Assembly: GCA_036365515.1 (NCBI GenBank)
Contig: CM070876.1
Location: 92,005,800-92,069,799, forward strand
DNA from: Torymus aiolomorphi
Taxonomy: Eukaryota > Arthropoda > Insecta > Hymenoptera > Torymidae
Reading direction: 5' to 3'
Length of the DNA stretch: 64,000 nt
Below the pieces are notes generated by a model that did not search any database, was not told the DNA's origin, and worked only from the letters and a program-made list of their open reading frames with translations. Position numbers and translations under genes: made by a program. This document shows positions 57,937 to 64,000 of the stretch, piece by piece; position 1 is the first letter of the stretch, and the number at the start of each line of letters is the position of its first letter.

Positions 57937-58439
57937 CATTAACAAATTCTTCACTAATAATGAAAATTTTGAATACTTTTTTATAGCGCTTTAAGAATAA
58001 ATTTATGTTATGTGAGGACTCTTAAATCATTGCAGTAATTTTTATGTTCTTGCATAGATTATATTATTTTACAGTAGGTAAGATAAATTCGAAAATTCGA
58101 GAATTCTCAGCATTTGTGAAATATGTGTTTTCTGGCATTCTCCTAAATATTTCTAATGCTTCGTCGATAAATGATTGCTAAAACTTCTTTGAAAGGATTA
58201 ACAGAACAGTGTATGACGAAAGTTAGAAAAAAACGTTGAGTTTAAACTTGGAGAATGAAAATTTATTACGAACATTACAAATCGATGATTTTATCGATAA
58301 GTGGTAAATACTTTGATGTTGTTGAATTCAATGGCTAATTAAATGTTCTCCCCTGATTTACTATGTTATCATACTTGGTCATTTTCCTAATACGACCAGA
58401 GAGTCACTTTATTTAAATACTTGTGTTCAAAATTGTTTG
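57937..58439. other. Noncoding region right of the LINE
   Basis: AT-rich. 58200-58450 is a diverged duplicate of the sequence on the other side of the LINE. No gene recognised. Confidence 0.5.
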
Positions 58440-58890
58440 TAGAAGCACCTTGACTTCACATTAGAGGCATTCCAACACTTAATCGCGAAAAATTATGGAG
58501 TGCACTAACTAGACTCCATTAACCGCTAGCCCAAGCATCTAAACCACGCATTGATTGCGTTCCAATTCGTAGACTTAATCATCGGCTATCCCGTGCCCCT
58601 AGACCTCTCATTGAATGCATTCCGATACCAAGACCTGTGAAACTACGGAGCGCACTACTTAGACTCCATCATCGGCTACCCCGAGCCCCTTGATTTCAGA
58701 TTATATTCGTTCCGTTACCTAGACCTGGGAAACTGCAGAGTGCACACCACTTACACTCCTTCATCGACTATCCCGGTCATCTAGACCTTGCATTGGATGC
58801 GTTTCGAAACCTAGACTCTAGAAACTACGGAGTACACCAACTGGACTCCATCATCGGCTACCCAGAGGATCTAGACCTCGTAATCACTGT
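58440..58890 (+). repeat. ~94-bp tandem repeat with protein-like text
   Basis: Four to five diverged units of CTAGACCTCGCATTGGATGC, GTTCCGATACCTAGACC, GAAACTACGGAGTGCAC and GACTCCATCATCGGCTACCC. The last unit reads in frame as HLDLALDAFRNLDSRNYGVH, QLDSIIGYPEDLDLV, but other units have stops and frameshifts. Either a minisatellite or a decayed repeated exon. Confidence 0.65.
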
Positions 58891-58924
58891 TATTGAACAC
58901 CAAGATGTACCATGGTACTTATTC

Positions 58925-59045
58925 GAGTATTTCGAATTCTCAAATTTTATAAAGGATAGTCGAAGTCTTCTGTAGAGCACTGTGTCTGTTTGCTGATTGG
59001 ATATTTTTACAAATAAACGTAATATATAGTATTAGTGAAATTTCA
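58925..59045 (+). repeat. ~130-bp dispersed repeat (AAAGGATAGTCGAAGTCTTC)
   Basis: ATTCTCAAATTTTATAAAGG, ATAGTCGAAGTCTTCTGTAG, GTTTGCTGATTGGATAT. Other copies lie at about 41157-41290, 45899-46030, 60396-60520 and 60600-60730. Four of the five copies stand immediately before 31-bp minisatellite units. Confidence 0.8.
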
Positions 59046-59049
59046 TTAA

Positions 59050-59340
59050 AAATATTACTTATGTCGACTGCTATTTACTATCAACTGATAAGAATTTTTC
59101 ATCGGTCTTACAGTCTTACAAATTAAATTATAATAATTAATATGTATGGCAGTCAGATTGCCCTTGTTTATAATCACCCCCGTAGAATCTGAAATAAAAA
59201 CTTAATTAAAACCTAGAAAAACTTTGTTAGCAAAGGACGATCTGACTGCCCACCACCACCACCACCACCTTGTCCGACGTTTCGAGCCCGCTCCAGCTCC
59301 TCCTCAGGGACTGAAATGAAAACCCGCGATAGACCTCCTT
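59050..59340 (-). mobile_element. Inverted Penelope-like tail, copy 3 left part
   Basis: Only the noncoding tail, on the minus strand, with the hammerhead-like motif at 59279-59306 and a CCACCA triplet run. It is joined directly to a plus-strand copy, giving the same inverted layout as at 34.9-36.2 kb. Confidence 0.75.
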
Positions 59341-59344
59341 ATAT

Positions 59345-59618
59345 ATTTGTATATACGGGTAGATATTTGAAAAAGAGAATATATGAACATCAATATAGTT
59401 TACGCAGCTCAAGTTGTACATCGGGTTTGAAAGAACATTGTTTAAATAGTTTGCATTCTTTCGATTTTGGGAGTGTGGATATTTTGGAACAGGGGATTAA
59501 GAATAAATATAAGAGGGAAAGCCTTGAAAGTATTCACATTCTACGAAATCGGAATAATGTAAATTTAATGATAGAGTCAAGTAAATTAGATAACATTTAT
59601 CATTCTTTATTAATTTAA
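59345..59618 (+). pseudogene. GIY-YIG endonuclease fragment (Penelope-like), copy 3
   Basis: Open from TGRYLKKRIYEHQYSLRSSS through LKEHCLNSLHSFDFGSVDIL, RESLESIHILRNRNNVN to IYHSLLI and TAA at 59616. This is the best preserved of the three copies, but the GIY-YIG N-terminal motif is replaced by sequence from the inverted tail. An apparent start within that tail is accidental. Confidence 0.75.
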
Positions 59619-59717
59619 GGGAGAATGAAAGTTGGAGAGGGGAGGATGGATGGTGGTGGGGGTGAGGGAGAGGAACGGATATATAAGGAGGTCTATCGCG
59701 GGTTTTCATTTCAGTCC

Positions 59718-59746
59718 CTGAGGAGGAGCCGGAGCGGGCTCGAAAC
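59718..59746 (+). ncRNA. Hammerhead-ribozyme-like motif, copy 3
   Basis: CTGAGGA, G, GAGCC, loop, GGCTC, GAAAC: the catalytic core text with a five-pair stem II. The same motif is conserved in all four tail copies in the window. Stem III and the cleavage site are not convincing. Confidence 0.42.
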
Positions 59747-59974
59747 GTCGGACAAGGTGGTGGTGGTGGTGGTGGGCAGTCAGATCGTCCTTTGCTAACA
59801 AAGTTTTTCTAGGTTTTAATTAAGTTTTTATTTCAGATTCTACGGGGTGATTATAAACAAGGGCAATCTGACTGCCATACATATTAATTATTATAATTTA
59901 ATTTGTAAGACTGTAAGACCGATGAAAAATTCTTATCAGTTGATTAGTGAAATTTGACAGAATATTGTTGTAAT

Positions 59975-60140
59975 TTCGACCACGGAAGGCTGAATAGGTT
60001 TACAACAGACTCTTGGAAGTTTGAGGAGGTTTGCAGTACACTCTTGGATGTTTGAGGAGGTTTATGGTAAACTCTTGGATATTTGAGAAGGTTGACGGTA
60101 CGCCCTTGGAAGCTTGAGGAGTTTTATGGTTCACTCTGAA
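59975..60140 (-). repeat. 31-bp minisatellite, short block
   Basis: About five units of GGAAGTTTGAGGAGGTTTGC, AGTACACTCTT. Confidence 0.88.
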
Positions 60141-60395
60141 GTGCTGCATGATCTTGCCTCTTAATCTCAATTCAAGAAATCATTTTATTGAAGAGCTCTT
60201 TCTCGAATTCTTTCGAGGTTTCGAGATCGATGTTGAGATGCGAGGCCAAAAATAGATTATTTCGAACGCCCAAATTTTATAAGGGACTAGAGTGAATAAG
60301 CGCGCTATATGCGTCGTCCTTTATCTTTTTTTGACTCCTTCCGAGATTCGATTTCGTTTTCGAAGCATTCGAGATAGACTTACGAAAACAGATTA
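60141..60395. other. Unique spacer
   Basis: CG-containing, noncoding sequence with TTTCGAGGTTTCGAGATCGA. No feature recognised. Confidence 0.4.
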
Positions 60396-61735
60396 TCTTG
60401 AATTCTCAAATTGTATAAAGAATAATCGAAGTCTTCTGTAGTGTAGTGTGCTTGTTTGTTGATTGCATATTCCTACAATAAAACGTAATAAATAACATTG
60501 GTGAAATTTGACAGAATATTGTTGAAATTTCGACCGTGGAAGGTTGAGGAGGTTTACGGTACACTCTTGGAAGTTTGAAGAGGTTTGTAGTGCACTCTTG
60601 TATGTTTGACATTCTCAAATTGTATAAAGGATAGTCGAAGTCTTCTATAGTGCAGTGTGCCTGTTTGTTGGTTGCATATTTCTACAATTCAACGTTATAT
60701 ATAATATTGGTGAAATTTGCAGAACGTTGAAATTTCGAATACGCTAGTTTAAGGAGGTTTACGGTATACTCTTGGAAGTTTGAAGAGGTTTCCAGTACAC
60801 TCTTGGAAGTTTGAGGTGTTTTGCAGTATACTCCTGAAAGTTTGAGGAGGTTTCCAGTACACTCTTGGAAGTTTGAGGAGGTTTGCAGTACACTCTTGGA
60901 TCTTTGAGGACGTTTACGGTACACTCTTCGGAGTTTGAGGAGGTTTGCAGGATACTCTTAGATGTTTGAGGAGGTTTACGGTACACTCTTCGGAGTTTAA
61001 GGAGGTTTGCAGTACACTCTTGGAAGTTTGAAGAGGTTTACGGTATACTCTTGGAAGTTTGAGGATGTTTCCAGTACCCTCTTGGAAGTTTGAAGAGGTT
61101 TCCAGTACACTCTTGGAAGTTTGAGGTGTTTTGCAGTATACTCCTGAAAGTTTGAGGAGGTTTCCAGTACACTCTTGGAAGTTTGAGGAGGTTTGCAATA
61201 CACTCTTGGATCTTTGAGGACGTTTACGGTACACTCTTCGGAGTTTGAGGAGGTTTGCAGGATACTCTTGGATGTTTGAGGAGGTTTACGGTACACTCTT
61301 CGGAGTTTAAGGAGGTTTGCAGTACACTCTTGGAAGTTTGAAGAGGTTTACGGTATACTCTTGGAAGTTCGAGGATGTTTCCAGTACCCTTTTGGAAGTT
61401 TGAGGAGGTTTGCAGAACACTCATGCATGTTTGAAGATGTTTACGGTACACTTTTGGAAGATTGCGGTGGTTTGCAGTACACTCTTGAATGTTTGAGGAC
61501 GTTTACGGTACACTCTTGGAGGTTTAAGGAGGTTTATTGTAATTTTTAAGGATACATCTCAAATTTCCGTAATAGTGATTGAGGAGTTCCTCAAATTTCC
61601 GGATTTGTTCCTGAGGAGCTCTCCAAACTTCCAGGCGAGTGCCGAGGAAGTTTGAGGAGGCTCCTCAAACTTCCAAAAAATCCTCAAACTTCCACACAAG
61701 TCACGAAAAAACTCTTCAAACTTCCGGATTAATAT
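60396..61735 (-). repeat. 31-bp minisatellite, long array with 310-bp higher-order repeat
   Basis: Two ~130-bp dispersed repeats (60396-60520 and 60600-60730), then about 26 units of the 31-bp repeat (60740-61535). A block of ten units recurs at exactly 310 bp (TGAAGAGGTTTCCAGTACAC at 60781 and 61091). It closes with the tail AAGGATACATCTCAAATTTC and CTCCAAACTTCCAGGCGAGT, also seen at 41.5 and 46.2 kb. Confidence 0.92.
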
Positions 61736-62320
61736 ATATATGTCAAAACGGACAATATCACAAAAAACACAAAAAAATACATACAATTTTCACCTAAAAA
61801 AAATAAAAAACAATTTTAAAGTTCGAGGGGATTTTTGCGCTCGAGTTTTTACTCGGGCGCACAGTCAACTTTTTGTTCCGAGAGTGCCTGCCGACTTTCT
61901 CTCGATTTTCTACTAACAGCACGAGAAAAGAAAAAAAATTTTCGAGTCGAGAAAAAAATTAATTAAAAAAAAATTAATTATCGCTTAAAAAAAATTTTTT
62001 GTCGTTAAAAAAAATTTTAATTGTTATTAAAAACATATTTTAATTGTTAAAAACAATTACCTAACGCACAAAAATTTCGCGATCAAGATCCCTCCTCGTC
62101 GGCACTCTAGGTCGAGGGTTATTGGCTATCGCTCGCCTAACCTCTCGACCGCACTCTCGCAACAGCACGGCTGTGTCACGCACACGCACACACGCGCCTA
62201 CGAGCTGCGGCACGAAGAGCCTTTCTTTGCAGCTTACGCTCAGGTGCGCTGCTGAGCTTCTTCGCGCCAAGCTTCGCCGCGTATCACGTACGCGCCGCGG
62301 GTCCTTCTCCACCCCCAAAA
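61736..62320 (-). other. Leader region of the second Gypsy copy
   Basis: Minus-strand sequence downstream of the primer-binding site: first GC-rich (62060-62320), then very A/T-rich with long A runs (61770-62060). No gag start is present before the minisatellite truncates it at about 61,740. Confidence 0.6.
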
Positions 62321-62333
62321 CGTTGTGGCGCCA
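62321..62333 (-). other. Primer-binding site (TGGCGCCACAACG)
   Basis: On the minus strand the LTR ends GGTTACA at 62336, then AC, then TGGCGCCACAACG. A TGGCGCC-type tRNA primer site directly after an LTR identifies the neighbouring LTR as a 5' LTR. Confidence 0.8.
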
Positions 62334-62335
62334 GT

Positions 62336-63175
62336 TGTAACCGGATGGCTAGAGGGGGAAAATTCCAACAAGCCACAGGCCAGCGATGCCCTAGAACACG
62401 GTGCCGCGGGTGTCAGACTAAAATGACTTGCCCGGGGATCTGCCCCTGGAATCCCGAAAACAACACGAAGATCGCACACGAACTTCGCTTTCCAACTAAT
62501 TGTATCGCTGAGTGAAAATCGCGCGCTCGAAGAATAAAGCGCGCGGCCGCTATACTCAGATATGAAAACGACCGACGGAGTCGTTTTCCCGCGGAGGCGG
62601 CGGTATCCGGGAGAAGGACAGGTTGTAATGAACAACGCGACAAGTAACTTGATATCACAGTATATTAAAATCACTAATAACCACAAGCACAACGCACGTG
62701 CTGATTAGAACAAATATGAGTTAGTTCGCGCGCGACCGTTAAGATTCAAACGCGCGAACGATACGGCGCGCGGCGGAGCTGCAATTTCGCGCGCGGTGTT
62801 TAAGTACGGCGGGCTGACACACACCCGCACGTACACGGCACAAAAAGCTTGCACGGGACGATCTCCGTGCGAGCCTTTACAATAAACCCGCGAGAGGAGA
62901 GTAGAAAACTTACGTTAGGAAGGAGCAGCCGGTGCCCTCGACTCTCTCGCTCCCTGTCGCTCGCACAGCAGTTGCGCTCTCTTTCTCTCTCTCTCTCTTG
63001 CTCGCTGTATTGGGTCGGCAGGCGCGCTGGCTGTCGGCTTCTCGCTCGCTGTGTCTGTGGCTCACGCGGCTCGGGATCGCTCTCTCTCTGTCTCCCTTGC
63101 GTGCGCATACACTATTTGCGGCGCCTCCACTACATTCGCGGGGTCTAACAATGACGATAGTACGGCGCGGATAGG
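62336..63175 (-). mobile_element. 5' LTR (truncated) of the same Gypsy family
   Basis: Homologous to 23706-24505 at about 97% by eye, with a ~42-bp TCTC-rich insertion relative to that copy. It is followed by a primer-binding site, so it is a 5' LTR on the minus strand. The distal ~230 bp of the LTR are missing. The homology breaks at about 63175, next to a foldback element. Confidence 0.85.
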
Positions 63176-63193
63176 TACCCGGTCAAAAATATC

Positions 63194-63761
63194 CAGTTGG
63201 GAAATCCAACTGGATTTTCCAAGAGGGAAATCCAGCTGGGGAAGAGTGGATTCCAGCTGGATTTTGGTGGATTTCCCGTCGGATTCCCAGTTGATGATAC
63301 CAAATATTCCCACCCATTTTTAACTGGATATTTAAGTGGATTCCCACCTAGATATAACAGGATTCCTATGCATTATTAACTGGGTTTCCATTGAATAGAA
63401 AAGCGAAAGTTAGATGGATTCCCATCTATATTAAACTGGATTTTTACATGGATTTTCGCCGTCACGCTGGGATTCCCATTTATTATTAAGTAGAATTTTG
63501 AGTGGATTCCCATTTAATAGAAATGCGAAAGTTAGGTGAATTCCCACAAACATTTAACTGGATTTTTACATGGATTTCCGCCTTCGCCCAGGAATTCCCA
63601 TTTATTATAAGTGGATTTCCATTTAATCCAGTTAAGAATGGGTGGGAATATTTGATATCATCAACTGGGAATCCGACTGGAAATCCACCAAAATCCAGCT
63701 GGAATCCACTCTTCCCCAGCTGGATTTCCCTCTTGGAAAATCCAGTTGGATTTCCCAACTG
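63194..63761. mobile_element. Word-rich foldback element (word TGGATTTCCC)
   Basis: A 568-bp element with ~125-bp inverted arms (63194-63320 and 63635-63761) starting CAGTTGGGAAATCC. Both arms and centre are full of GGATTTCC/GGATTCCCA words in both orientations. The centre has two diverged direct repeats (TAGAAATGCGAAAGTTAG, CTGGATTTTTACATGGATTT). No target duplication is evident and no coding region. Confidence 0.8.
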
Positions 63762-64000
63762 AGAGTATTATTTTTTAAATTACCACTCACGTTAAGTCAC
63801 ATTTTACTTTTCATTTCAGCGTGTTTGTCATTGGCTAAAAATTTATCATAGTTTGGAGAAAATAATGCGAACACTTAAGGGGGTGTGGTACTCATGCACT
63901 CTGTTTTACCGGCAGAACTCGGTAAATTCTATATTATTAAAATAAATATATCGAATTACGTCTTATAAAGAGATAGTTGTCCTGTGCAATTTAATAATCT
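63762..64000. other. Right end of window, no feature recognised
   Basis: AT-rich noncoding sequence containing TTAAGGGGGTGTGGTACTCA. No repeat partner in the window. Confidence 0.4.

Larger units (their letters stand above)
59345..59945 (+). mobile_element. Penelope-like element tail, copy 3 right part
   Basis: An endonuclease fragment followed by the noncoding tail, with the hammerhead-like motif at 59718-59746 (GAAAC intact) and the right end AAATTCTTATCAGTTGAT. Confidence 0.78.

Noticed and set aside
60682..61451. Minus-strand frames with KPPQTSKSVLQTSSNFQEC-type text in the 31-bp minisatellite
   Set aside because: A 31-bp unit without stops in any frame cycles through all frames. No start context, no domain and the same text arises from noncoding arrays elsewhere.

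Overview
The window looks like repeat-dense insect nuclear DNA, most likely from an ant or another hymenopteran. That is inferred from the element types: D,D34D mariners, Ty3/Gypsy elements with insect-type integrase, a hymenopteran-style LINE with an RRM-like ORF1, Penelope-like elements, Helitrons, and long (TA)n and (CA)n tracts in an AT-rich background. I found no confident host protein-coding gene and no rRNA, tRNA or CRISPR. Every recognisable coding region belongs to a transposable element, and each carries at least one inactivating lesion.

Layout. 1-2.9 kb: featureless AT-rich DNA. 2.9-4.2 kb: a nearly intact mariner with one 4-bp lesion. 5.2-11.8 kb: degenerate repeats, then a very large palindrome built from a ~120-bp satellite in opposite orientations, with a solo LTR (5-bp target duplication) inside it. 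11.8-13.8 kb: a Gypsy pol fragment with its 3' tail. 13.8-15.6 kb: an inverted repeat whose left arm holds two nested insertions, visible because the right arm is the empty site. 16.3-19.6 kb: a tandem pair of foldback MITEs and a Helitron helicase pseudogene with a likely Helitron 3' end. 19.6-21.9 kb: an inverted copy of the first Gypsy tail split by an internally deleted mariner, then a 3' LTR. 23.7-31.9 kb: a large minus-strand Ty3/Gypsy element with gag, a -1 slippery site, protease, RT/RNase H, integrase and an unusual third ORF, lacking its 5' LTR. A 5' LTR, primer-binding site and leader of the same family lie at 61.7-63.2 kb. 32.0-33.4 kb: five 'word-core' elements. 33.4-38.9 kb: MITEs, two Penelope-like tails facing each other and nested palindromes. 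38.9-51.6 kb: a two-module 95-bp satellite with embedded 31-bp minisatellites. 52.3-57.9 kb: a near full-length LINE with a 17-bp target duplication. 58.4-61.7 kb: further minisatellites and a third Penelope-like copy. 63.2-63.8 kb: a word-rich foldback element.

The best candidate for something undescribed is the word-core family (7.4, 13.9-14.5 and 32.0-33.4 kb). Short loci, usually between (TA)n tracts, share a conserved core around ATTATTTCTTTAGTCA. The flanks are filled with a short word, repeated in both orientations, that differs from locus to locus but is uniform within a locus. The core behaves as one lineage while the words appear homogenised locally. I do not recognise this as a named transposon family. 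Coordinates of degenerate repeats are approximate, and all homology statements come from reading the sequence, not from searches.
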